From Anniella stebbinsi (Eukaryota; Chordata; Lepidosauria; Squamata; Anniellidae): a stretch of 64,000 nt of DNA. Below the pieces are notes generated by a model that worked only from the letters and a program-made list of their open reading frames with translations, was not told the origin of the DNA and ran no database searches. Of this stretch, positions 55,181 to 64,000 are shown one piece after another. Numbering within the stretch: position 1 is the first letter of the stretch; every line of letters starts with the position of its first letter. The stretch is taken from assembly GCA_029215795.1 (NCBI GenBank), contig JARDYH010000005.1, forward strand, positions 40,616,001 to 40,680,000, given 5' to 3'. Made by a program: the position numbers and the translations under genes.

Positions 55181-55451
55181 GTAAAATAAATATATTGCTA
55201 TTGTTAAATCATAAGGGAGATTTAGATGTATGGATCAGGTTCCAAATTGGGAATGACAACCAGTTGGACATGTGCCTGAGGAAAATATTTCCCATGTGTA
55301 ACTTTTGCAGCAATGTACCAAAACTTGAGAAAGCTGCAAGTCGGTACAGGCTGGGCCTTTCTCATCTGGCAATTATTTGTTGAGTTGAATGTGAAAACTC
55401 TGACTATAATCTAGTAATGTACTAACAGTTAATTGCTTCCTGATTTTTTAG

Positions 55452-55510
55452 ACTAAACAATATTAAAAAAACATATAAAGTGAAGAAAACGGAAAAAGAA
55501 GCATTGACAG
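55452..55510 (+). CDS. ABCA8/9-like gene 2, exon 10
   Basis: 59-nt exon, phase 2 in and phase 1 out; acceptor 'cctgattttttag', donor gtaaga at 55511. Encodes (R)LNNIKKTYKVKKTEKEALTG, the first beta strands of NBD1 including the aromatic Tyr (A-loop position) in KKTYK. Small but with matching phase on both sides and a strong family match (RIxNVxKEYK...EALK). Confidence 0.88.
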
Positions 55511-55857
55511 GTAAGATACTTTTAATTAGTTTTAATTCCCTCATCCCTTCTTTGGTTCCTAAAAAAAAAAAACAATTTATTTTTTAGCTGAGCGTCTTAT
55601 GAAAATAAATAATGCCTTTTAACTCAAATCTTAGGAGCTTGCCCTCCTATCTATCAAAAAAAGCTGCAAGATATATGTGTACTGTGGATGCACAGTCTTA
55701 CTGAGACCACTTAAATCAGGGGTGCAGAGCTTATTTTGGCCTGAGGGCATTTGGGGTCACGTTCCAGTGATGGGTGGGGCCAAAGGCAAAAGAGGCATGG
55801 CCAAAAGTACCAGTATAGTTTAGCTTAAAGCTCTTACTGCTGGTAAATTAGGAGATG

Positions 55858-56700
55858 TTTTATTTATTTATTTATTATAATTCTATTCCACCCCATAGTG
55901 GTTTACATAAGATTAAAACAATTAAAAATGATTTACAAAATTTAAAACCATAAAAACATACAGTATACACAAGAATATACATCTAAAAACAACTATAAGC
56001 TGTCAGCCAAACCTAAAAACAGATCTGGGATTGCTTAATTTATTTATTTATTGCATTTCTATACCACTCAATACCTGAAGCTCAGTTAAGCTCATCACAT
56101 ATTGCTAAATGCCTGGGAAATTAGAAAATGTTGGTGCCAGGTGGGCCTCATCGGGAAGATCATTTCACAATTGGGGGGCCACCACAGAGGAGGCCCTTTC
56201 CCTTGTAGCCATCTTCCGAGCTTCCCTTGGATTAGGTGCCCATAGGAAGTGTTTAGATGTCGAAAATAGCGTAGATTCATGTCGGGAAAGGCGTTCTGTC
56301 AGGTATTGTGGTCCCGAGTAGTGTAAGGCTTTATATGTTAGATAGGCTGACCATATGAAAAGGAGGACAGGACTCATGCAACTTTAACAGTTGCAGAGAA
56401 AAGGGAATTTCAGCTGGCGTCATTTGTATGCAATTAGTACCTGGTGAAATCACCTCTTCAACAAACCAATTAAAGTTGCAGGCACTATACTAGAGTGACC
56501 AGATACAAAAGAGGGCAGGGCCCCTGCAGCTTTAACTGTTGTAATGAAGAGGGAATTTCACCAGGTACAAATTGCATACAAATGACACCAGCTGAAATTC
56601 CCTCTTCTCTACAACTGTTAAAGTTACATGAGCCCTGTCCTCCTTTTCATATGGTCAGCCTATTTAGAACCAGCACCTTGAATCAGGCTCGGAAACATAC
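55858..56700 (-). mobile_element. L2-clade LINE fragment, antisense, with nested MITE
   Basis: Minus-strand pieces read TYKALHYSGPQYLTERLSRH, PREARKMATRERASSVVAPQ and LRPTWHQHF, matching the copy at 429-1350. The tail is (TTTA)n at 55858-55880. The continuity 'taaggctttatatgttaga' / 'ttagaaccagcaccttgaat' is broken by the MITE at 56343-56663. Confidence 0.8.
56343..56663. mobile_element. Composite hAT-like MITE M3 nested in L2
   Basis: Starts 'taggctgaccatatgaaaag' and ends 'cttttcatatggtcagccta'. TTAGA is present on both sides (56338-56342 and 56664-56668). It contains an internal second terminus-like 'tagagtgaccagatac' near 56490, so one element seems to have inserted into, or fused with, another of the same family. 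Confidence 0.8.
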
Positions 56701-58015
56701 AGTATTTCAACCTTTTACAAATGGGGTTGGTGGGAAGGACCACCAACCCCATTGAACAGTGTTCAGAGGGAAGGCGGTGAGGTCTGGTGATGGGGGTGTG
56801 ACCATCTGGCAAACTGGGGGGGGGATTTGGACCCCAGGAGGGCCCGGTTTGTCCCCTGGGCCTGAGGTTCTGTACCCCTGATTTTGCTCTAGCTTCATCT
56901 ATGTTTTTACAATAAACACTACAACTTTTGAATGCTGCCCCCTAACAATGTTATCTAGTCATCTTACAAGATGCAAACGTAAAAACTATTTACATACAAA
57001 ATAAAACAAAACCAGAAAATATAACAAACAAAACTCAGAGCACCCCAAAATTAAACACACAGATGTTAAAACTGAGGGTGCCACTATTGAAAAGGCCTTC
57101 TCTTTTGTAGTCACCCTCTTCATTCAGCAGAGCCAATTGGAGAAGGGCCACTGAAGAAGATTAAGGTTTTGGTAGGTACGTACATATGAGGAAAATGGTT
57201 TGTCTTTCAGGTTACCTGAAACCTTCAAACCTTTTTCAGCAGTCTTATTTTGAACTGAGGAGCAAATAGTAGAGTGCTCCACTGTTTCTGCCCAAAAGCT
57301 ATTGATTTGCAAAATTTAGGTTGGGAAGAAATTGTAGGAAAGCAGCAACCACCGCAAACTAGTCACTCTGAGCTTCCCCTGAGAGCAGTGCTTCACAACT
57401 TGTAGGGCAAAGGGAGATGATCCTGCAACAGTCAGAGCCACAGGTACTTTCCTCTCAACAGCTGAGATTTAGCGCTGCAACCACCAAACCTGCTATGATG
57501 ATCAGCATCGAAGCTGTAAAAAAGGAGGGAGCATATCAGAGCTCCTGCCTTGCACAACTATTTGTGCAACTAATCTATTTTTGATATGGAGCAGAATATA
57601 AATATTGTCAATAAATAAAGAAACTCCTCTCCCAGTGCCATCTTCTCCAGTCTTAAACCATATTTAAGACTGGAGAAATTATCAGAGTTTGAGATGGACT
57701 GAATTTAAGACTGGAAAAATGCCCTGCACTTCTGCTCTTCTTTTTCGATTCATGGGCACCCCTCATGATTTATATAGCATATTAGAGGAAATGAATAATG
57801 GGACTAAGAAGGCCATCCTTAGCAGGGTTTTGGGGGGTTGTTGTTTGTTTGTTTGTTTGTAGAAAGAAACACTGTTCATTTCAGTGGAAGTTAGGCTGCA
57901 ATCCTATACACACTTAACCTCCCAGATATGTATGATTGCTCTACTAGAGTGCTTAGCATTGCAGCCTCAGGGTATCTTGTCACTTTTAGAGTTAACGTAG
58001 TTTCTTGTATACTAG

Positions 58016-58126
58016 GCTTGTCACTGGATATTTATGAAGGCCAGATCACTGCCATACTTGGTCATAGTGGAGCTGGAAAAACAACCCTGCTAAACATTCT
58101 CAGTGGACTTTCCAAGCCATCTGATG
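58016..58126 (+). CDS. ABCA8/9-like gene 2, exon 11 (Walker A of NBD1)
   Basis: 111 nt, phase 1 in and out; acceptor 'tttcttgtatactag', donor gtaaga at 58127. Encodes [20 protein letters not shown], then [18 protein letters not shown]. Walker A is GHSGAGKT, residues 512-519 of the assembled protein, with the catalytic Lys518 present. [15 protein letters not shown] is essentially diagnostic for ABCA NBD1. ATP binding here drives the transport cycle. Confidence 0.96.
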
Positions 58127-58559
58127 GTAAGAATCAAGACATCAATATAAAGTAGGCTGCCTGCCCAATCCAAAACCTGTTTACATAAGAAGAACCCTAC
58201 GGGTTCAGAGTAGAGTGCCCACTTCAGCATCAACAAAAAAGAAGAAATGCATTACTCCGATAGAGGACATAGATCTGCATATGATACAAGCACGTTAAGA
58301 AATACTACTATAGTTTAAATAGAAATGCAGTGAATCTCACTATAATGGAGAAGACTGTGATGAGTTAACCTGTGTGCCTGCTCAGTTGGCTGTCCAGGTG
58401 GTCAGTGCTGATGGGCAACTCCAAGGCCTCTTTCCTGCTGTCCTGCCTTGGTTCTTTAAACCAGCCTTGGGTCAAAGAACCCATCAAATACAGGATGCCT
58501 TCAAAGAGTTAACTGTTCTCTGACACGTCCTTCAACTACATGACAGGACACATACCCAC

Positions 58560-58860
58560 CCTAGTTCAGACAAAGGGCCTATCTGCTCCAGCATTCTGTT
58601 TCCCACAGTGGCGAACCAGGAATTCCATAAGAAGGACATGAAGGCAATGGACCTCTCCAGCTGTTGTTTCCCACGGTTTGTTATTCAAAGGAATGTTACC
58701 TTTGATCCCGGGGTAGTATATAGCCATCATGACTAATAGCTGCTTTTTTTCCTCCATGACTTTTATAATCCATTAGCCACCTATGTTGGCTAACACCACA
58801 CCTTCTGTCAGGAAATTCCGTATTTTAAATATATGCTGTATGAAGAAGTAAGTATCATTA
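58560..58860. mobile_element. CR1-like LINE 3'-region fragment
   Basis: Text 'cattctgtttcccacagtgg', 'atatagccatcatgactaat' and 'tgctgtatgaagaagtaag' matches the CR1-like family at 8816-9270. Confidence 0.6.
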
Positions 58861-59674
58861 TTTTCAGCAAGACTTACTTCCACCTACCATTACATAGAAT
58901 TGCAGAGTGAATCTCAGCTTTTTCTGACAACTTTGGGCAGAATCCAACAGTGGCCACCCATGCACAGCCAGCCCTGCCAATTCTGTTCTGCAAGTGGTGC
59001 CCATCACTTGCGGAACAGAGATGTAGTGCTTCCATGGGCAACCCAAAACAAGCAGGAATGCTTGGTTCTGGAATGGGGAGCTCATATAAGGGTAGGGATG
59101 TTGGAGAAATCTGTCTAGGGGGTGAAGGTTACCGAACTTTCAGCAGCTCAACCTCCAGACTGTATTGAGTCAGGCCAGCATGCGGATTTTCAGGGTTTTT
59201 TTAAAAAAAGCATGTCCGTTTATGCAAATTACATCTGCAATTTGTGTAATTTATGCAAATTTTGGGCAGAATTATGGCGGCAACATGCTTAACTTGTGCT
59301 AATTTCAGCTGCAATTTGGGCAAAAATAAGCATATTACAGTCACAATTTTGTGCAAATTAGGCAAATTATGGCAGAAATTTGTGGAAATTTCACAAATTG
59401 TAGCTGCAATTCGAGTAAATGTTGTGGTGTTGTTTTTTAAAATAAAATAAATCTAAGGAAATTGCCAGGTTTCAGGGGGAAAGGCTGCAGCTCAGCTCTC
59501 TGGGCACACATGGAATGAAAGCAGTGGTAGGCCCGGCATGCAGATGTGTAGCATTAGATACTGTCCCTTAGAAGGAAAGTAATTCATATAGTATTTGTGA
59601 CAGTGTTTCCAGAATTTCTCAGTACTGCAAGCCTATGTAATTTTAAAATGCCTTCTCTTTGCTTATGCATACAG

Positions 59675-59850
59675 GTTCTGCAACCATATCCACATACAGT
59701 ATATCTGAGAGGGAAGACATGGAACAAATTAGGGGAATAAGTGCTGTGTGCCCACAATTCAACATTCAATTTGAATTCTTAACAGTGAAAGAAAATTTAA
59801 AGACTTTTGCTAAAATTAAAGGGGTTCCATCCAATGATATAGAAAATGAG
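59675..59850 (+). CDS. ABCA8/9-like gene 2, exon 12 (Q-loop of NBD1); last exon in window
   Basis: 176 nt, phase 1 in and phase 0 out; acceptor 'tttgcttatgcatacag', donor gtaggt at 59851. Encodes GSATISTYSISEREDMEQIR, then GISAVCPQFNIQFEFLTVKE and NLKTFAKIKGVPSNDIENE. The Q-loop glutamine is Gln561 in CPQFNIQFEFLTVKENL, strongly matching the family (CPQSNVQFDFLTVRENL). The next exons (signature LSGGQ, Walker B, second half) are not in the window although 4.1 kb of intron follow. Confidence 0.95.
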
Positions 59851-60136
59851 GTAGGTATATTTTCATTTGGCAAGAATTTCTACTACATGGATATCTATGT
59901 TTTGCATCTATTTTTTATTTTATTTTTGTAAGCTGGTCAGTACAGAGCCTCAAATTCTTACTGCCTTCTGTTCTGTTCTGTTGGTATTTATGTTCAGTCA
60001 GACCAATCAAGAGAAAGTCAGTTGTGCTTTGAAATCAATGGGACAGTTTTGTTGAAAGTGAAATCCTATTTACTTCAATGGCATTTAAGTGCAACTGATT
60101 TTCTTTTGATTAGGACCAGATTATCCTAACTGTGAA

Positions 60137-60262
60137 GCGATCTACACTACTGCTTTATAACGGTTTATAACAGTTTTAAACTGTTATAAATGGTTTATAA
60201 CCATTATAAACAGTTATAAACCATTTTAAAGTGTCATATCCTGCTTAGTGTAGATCTGGCCT
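60137..60262. mobile_element. MITE M4, copy 2
   Basis: Begins 'gcgatctacactactgcttt' and ends 'cctgcttagtgtagatctgg' 'cc', with repeated 'ggtttataa' / 'ttataaacc' words in between forming a hairpin. Confidence 0.65.
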
Positions 60263-60310
60263 TCATCTGCCCAATATTTGTAAAAACATTGTGTACATAA
60301 TGATTTATAC

Positions 60311-60431
60311 CATTCTTTCCCAACCCTGATATTAGACCACAACTCCCACCATCCCCTATCATTGACCATTCAGGCTGGAGATGATTTGAGTTGTCATCCA
60401 ACATCTGGGGACCCAAGGTTGGGAAAGACTG
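60311..60431. mobile_element. MITE M2, diverged copy
   Basis: Arms 'cattctttcccaaccctgat' and 'ccaaggttgggaaagactg', with inner 'ccacaactcccaccatcccc'. Flanks atttatac / atttctgg could be a decayed duplication. Confidence 0.6.
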
Positions 60432-60725
60432 ATTTCTGGGAATGAGAATTATTCTGGGACCGTATTGTTTTTATCATATTATGGAGGATGGATCTTTTAT
60501 ACTATTATTTTATATTGCCTTTTTAGTATTCTGCCATTGGTTGTTTGTAAAAAATGGTCTCCTAAGTAAAATTCTCTTGAGATGAGTTGAGATTCCTATG
60601 GTTGCAATCCTATGCATACTTATCTGGGAGTAAGACTCACTGATCACAACTGGATATGCTACTCTGTAAACAAATGCAATCCACATGGCACACAACTACT
60701 AATATACCAAGTGTATATTAGTACT

Positions 60726-62151
60726 AGACCCATTTCAAACTGGCTTCAGGGCGGGATACGGAGTTGAGACTGCTATGGTCGCCTTAGCGGATGATCTACG
60801 CCTGGGTATTGACAGGGGGAGTGTGTCCCTGTTGGTACTTTTGGACCTCTCAGCGGCATTCGATACCATCGACCATGGTATCCTTCTGGAACGCCTGAGG
60901 GGATTGGGAATCGGGGGCACTGTGCTTCAGTGGTTCCGGTCCTACCTCTCGGGCAGGTTCCAGATGGTGATGCTTGGGGATAGCTGCTCTGTAAAGAAGG
61001 AGCTGCTGTGTGGCGTACCGCAAGGTGCCATCCTTTCCCCAATGCTGTTTAACATTTATATGAAACCGTTGGGAGAGATCATCCGGAGGCATGGGGCGGG
61101 GTGCTATCAGTATGCTGATGACACCCAAATATATTTCTCTATGCCTTCGACAACATCGTCAGCTAAGGATAGTGTGTCTCCTCTGAATGAATGCTTGGAG
61201 GCGGTAATGGGCTGGATGAGGAAAAACAAACTGAAGCTGAATCCAGACAAGACGGAGGTGCTTGCTGTCAAAGGCCGCAACCTGGGTTTGGAGGTGTGTC
61301 AACCGGTTCTGGATGGGGTTACACTCCCCCTGAAAGACTGTGTTCGCAGCTTGGGGGTGCTCCTGGATCCGTCGCTCCAAATGACAGCCCAGATAGATGC
61401 GACGGCCAGGAGTGCCTACTATCAGCTTCGGCTGATACGCCAGCTGCGCCCCTTCCTAGAGTTGGAAGACCTAAAGATGGTGGTGCACGCGCTGGTAACT
61501 TCGAGGCTTGACTTCTGCAATGCGCTGTACATAGGGCTACCTTTGTGCCTAGTCCGGAAACTTCAACTAGTTCAAAATATGGCAGCCAGGTTGGTCACCG
61601 GTACATCTAGGAGTGACCATATTACGCCAGCTTTAAAATCGCTCCACTGGCTGCCAATTAGTTTCCGGGCGAAGTATAAAGTGTTGGTCATTACCTTTAA
61701 AGCCCTACATGGTTTGGGTCCAGGTTACCTGCGGGATCGCCTTCTCCCGTACAATCCGCCCCGCACGCTCAGGTCCTCTGGGAAGAACTTACTGCGGTCG
61801 GCCAAGACTAGGCTGACAACTGTTACCCAGAGGACCTTCTCTTCTGCCGCTCCCAGACTGTGGAATGACCTGCCGGAGGAGACTCGTCAACTTAACAGTC
61901 TTTTAGAATTTAAGAAAGCTATAAAGACTGTTCTCTTCCGGCAGGCATATCCAGTGTAATTTTTAGAATGTTTTTAGGATGTTTTAGGATGTTTTAATGA
62001 TGTTTTAGGATGTTTTAATGCAGTTTTAATAATATTTGTCATGTTTTAATTAGTTTTATGTATTTTATCATGCTGTTGTTCCCCGCCTCGATCTAGATGG
62101 AGAGGCGGGTAAGAAATAAATCGTTATTATTATTATTATTATTATTATTAT
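60726..62151 (+). mobile_element. L2-clade LINE, 5'-truncated, with open RT reading frame
   Basis: Starts inside ORF2 (FQTGFRAGYGVETAM). An ATG at 60775 opens 394 codons to 61959 without a stop. RT blocks: LVLLDLSAAFDTIDHGILLE, LCGVPQGAILSPMLFNIYMK and CYQYADDTQIYFS (catalytic YADD), then NKLKLNPDKTEVLAV, LVTSRLDFCNALYIGLP and the C-terminal AAPRLWNDLPEETRQL. UTR 'gttccccgcctcgatctaga', tail (ATT)n at 62125-62151. The endonuclease part is missing, so it cannot move on its own. It is the best-preserved L2 in the window. Confidence 0.93.
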
Positions 62152-62153
62152 AA

Positions 62154-62250
62154 GTGGCCCAAAAGTAGGTATACAGTATACTCTTCCCAACTGTCATTCT
62201 GACTCCACCCATCAACTTTCTAAACAACTGTATACCTACTTTTGGGCCAC
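62154..62250. mobile_element. 97-bp MITE with perfect 24-bp terminal inverted repeats, mariner-like
   Basis: Left arm 62154-62177 starts GTGGCCCAAAAGTAGGTATA (then CAGT) and is exactly complementary to 62227-62250. The sequence resembles Tc1/mariner termini ('CCCAAAAGTAGG'). TA dinucleotides lie close by on both sides, but the exact duplication is not clear. It abuts the (ATT)n tail of the L2. Confidence 0.8.
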
Positions 62251-62727
62251 CCGGTATAATAAATTTCAAAACTGGGGTAAGGGAATACTTTTTATCAGAT
62301 ATATCAATTTTTGTATTCTATGTATATAGTATCATTGCTAAAACATGAAATAACATTGATAGTGCTGCAATGAAATGCACTTATGCAGTTTGTATTAAAC
62401 AAGCTAACATGGCTGCATAAAGAGTGTTTAGACAAACAATCAAGCAGTCTATGATAAGGAGCAAACACAAAGTAAGATATTTTATACAAAGAGAACAAAC
62501 TGTTTTTGCAACGCTATACAAAGAGAACAAACTGTTTTTGCAATGCAATTTTTACAAAGAGAACAAACAAGGAGAACAAGGATTTATTTGCTACTCAGTA
62601 AACATAAAGGGTTGCTGTATTAAGTCCTGAATCCAAATATTTGTGTTTTAAAATATTATATTTTAAGACTCTGCACACTTTTTCATGGATATTTTCTGTA
62701 CTGTTATTCCCTTCTTCCATTATTCTG

Positions 62728-62941
62728 GGCCTGTTCAGACAACAGGCTAAGCCATGGTTAGGCTGCTAACCCATTTGCAGCAAATGGTTAGTGAGCATAT
62801 TTAAACCATGGTTATGTAGCCATCATGGTTAGGAATGGTTCACCTGACATGCTAAGTCTTGGATCATACGTCACGCTAAGCCATAATGTTTAGCTCAAAA
62901 TGCTTAACTACCGTGGGTTAGCATACCATCTGAACAAGGTC
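62728..62941. mobile_element. MITE M1, copy 3
   Basis: Begins 'gcctgttcagacaacaggct' and ends 'ataccatctgaacaaggt'. Same interior words as the copies at 25363 and 28773; the right terminus has diverged. Confidence 0.75.
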
Positions 62942-63256
62942 TCTGTATTTAAGACTTACAGTTTCTACATGACCAGGGAGAGTTGTAACAAAGCATCACT
63001 GTCTTTGATGCTATGTTACATCCCCAATCTCTCCCACACAGGAAAGTTCATATAAGTCTGATTTGCATAAGCCCTGCTTGTTGGAGTGACTGGGAGGAAC
63101 AACCCATTCGAAGATACTTTCCATCAGTGTAGACAATAAACATATCCTCTGTTGTATTCCCATGTTTTGGTGTACGATAGAAGGTCAGACGCACTGAGGA
63201 TAATTTCAAAAATCTGGGATAGTAAAAACCTTTTATATGCTTTTGAAGGTAATTTG

Positions 63257-64000
63257 TAGGGATGTGCACTGGATCGGACCCGATCCACGATCCGAGTCCG
63301 GTCCAGTGGGAAATCGGATAAATTATCCGATTTCCGATCCCGCAGCTGGATCGGCCGATCCAATCCGAACCGGTCCGAAAAGGCTCCGAACCGGTTCGGC
63401 GGATCGGCGGATCGGCGGGCACCCACTGGCGCCCACCGCCGCTTCCATTGGCGGGCGCCAGCGGGCGCCCGCCGATGAAAGTGGACAGCGGGGGGGGGAG
63501 GAGGGGGGCGCTTACCTTCTCGGCCCGTCCGCTCCCGTCCGGCACTAGCAGCTACTACCAGCGGGTTCCGCGGCCTGCTCTAGGGTGGCGCGCCGGGTGA
63601 TGTCATCACCCGGCGCGCTACTCTAGAGCAGGCCGCGGAGCCTGCTGGTAGTAGTAGCCGCCGGCCCCGGACGGGAGCCGCCGGGCCGGGAAGGTAAGCA
63701 GGGGGTGCATGGAGGGGAGGAGGGGGCGCGCGGAGGGGGGAGGGGGGCCCTTACCTTCCCGTCCCGGCGGCTCCCATCCCGGCGCCGGCGCCTACTACTA
63801 CCAGCAGGCTCCGCGGCCTGCTCTAGGGTGGCGTGCCGGGTGATGTCATCACCCGGCGCGCTACTCTAGAGCAGGCCGCGGAGCCTGCTGGTAGTAGTAG
63901 GCGCCGGCGCCGGACGGGAGCCGCCGGGCCGGGAAGGTAAGCAGGGGGTGCGTGGAGGGGAGGAGGGGGCGCGCGGAGGGGGGAGGGGGGCCCTTACCTT
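63257..64000 (+). mobile_element. TAGGGATGTG-family element with tandem palindromic modules (cut by window edge)
   Basis: Starts 'tagggatgtgcactggatcg' like the element at 32336 and is very similar to it over the first ~240 bp. It then carries palindromic modules centred near 63601 and 63846 (spacing about 245 bp), each with a TGATGTCATCA core. A third spacer begins at the right edge, so more modules may follow. Its end and target duplication are outside the window. Confidence 0.82.

Larger units (their letters stand above)
55511..58015 (+). other. Gene 2 intron 10
   Basis: GT at 55511, AG at 58014-58015. Holds an antisense L2 (55858-56700) with a nested MITE (56343-56663). The interval 56701-58015 shows only a (TTTG)n run at about 57840-57860. 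Confidence 0.7.
59851..64000 (+). other. Gene 2 intron 12 (continues beyond window)
   Basis: Contains MITEs (60137-60262, 60311-60431, 62154-62250, 62728-62941), an L2 with open RT frame (60726-62151) and the start of a GC-rich element (63257-64000). The interval 62251-62727 has short direct repeats 'caaagagaacaaactgtttt' near 62486 and 62517 and no gene. Confidence 0.65.

Noticed and set aside
1..64000. tRNA, rRNA or microRNA genes
   Set aside because: No cloverleaf with A/B boxes or rRNA core was recognised by eye; hairpins found are all MITE-like. A dedicated scan was not possible.

Overview
The window looks like vertebrate nuclear DNA, most likely from a squamate reptile (inference). Genes are split into short exons with GT-AG introns. 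The spaces are filled with L2 LINEs that end in (ATT)n tails, L1/Tx1 and CR1 LINEs, many short inverted-repeat elements with 8-bp target duplications, and a tyrosine-recombinase (Ngaro/DIRS-type) retrotransposon.

Host genes: everything recognisable belongs to a tandem, same-strand cluster of ABCA lipid-type transporters of the ABCA6/8/9/10 subgroup. Gene 1 contributes only its last two coding exons (59-114 and 1548-1646, stop at 1644-1646). Gene 2 starts at 26899 and runs off the right edge. Twelve consecutive coding exons (26891-59850) join with compatible phases into 592 open codons, covering the first transmembrane domain and the start of nucleotide-binding domain 1 (Walker A and Q-loop). 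Signature motif, Walker B and the second half lie beyond the window. Between the genes sits an orphan duplicate of exons 5 and 6 (13805-14031 and 14960-16233). Its exon 6 copy is split by a 1.1-kb inverted-repeat element, so this block is probably a relic of a third paralog or a partial duplication.

Mobile DNA, left to right: L2 (429-1350, minus); degenerate L1/Tx1 (about 3030-6330); antisense Ngaro relic (7487-8345); CR1-like fragments (8816-9270); a ~145-bp tandem repeat (9785-10330); GC-rich palindromic elements (11374-11766, 15071-16215); a near-complete Ngaro element (about 18590-24830) with gag, RT-RNase H, tyrosine recombinase and an SGNH-hydrolase ORF, with at least two frameshifts; and L2 pieces up to the first exon of gene 2. 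Introns of gene 2 hold further L2, CR1 and L1/Tx1 copies, several hAT-like elements with perfect 8-bp duplications (32336-33841, 45445-45580, 47517-47822, 48131-49179), a ~380-bp near-perfect palindrome (42684-43062), a short deletion derivative related to the Ngaro element (about 49200-49960), and a 5'-truncated L2 with an open 394-codon RT frame (60726-62151).

The least explained signal is a GC-rich palindromic module of ~130-200 bp with a TGAYRTCA/TGATCA-like centre. It occurs singly or as tandem arrays inside elements with two different terminal-repeat types, and two truncated copies break at its centre. I saw no rRNA, tRNA or CRISPR array. All homology calls are by eye, without database searches.
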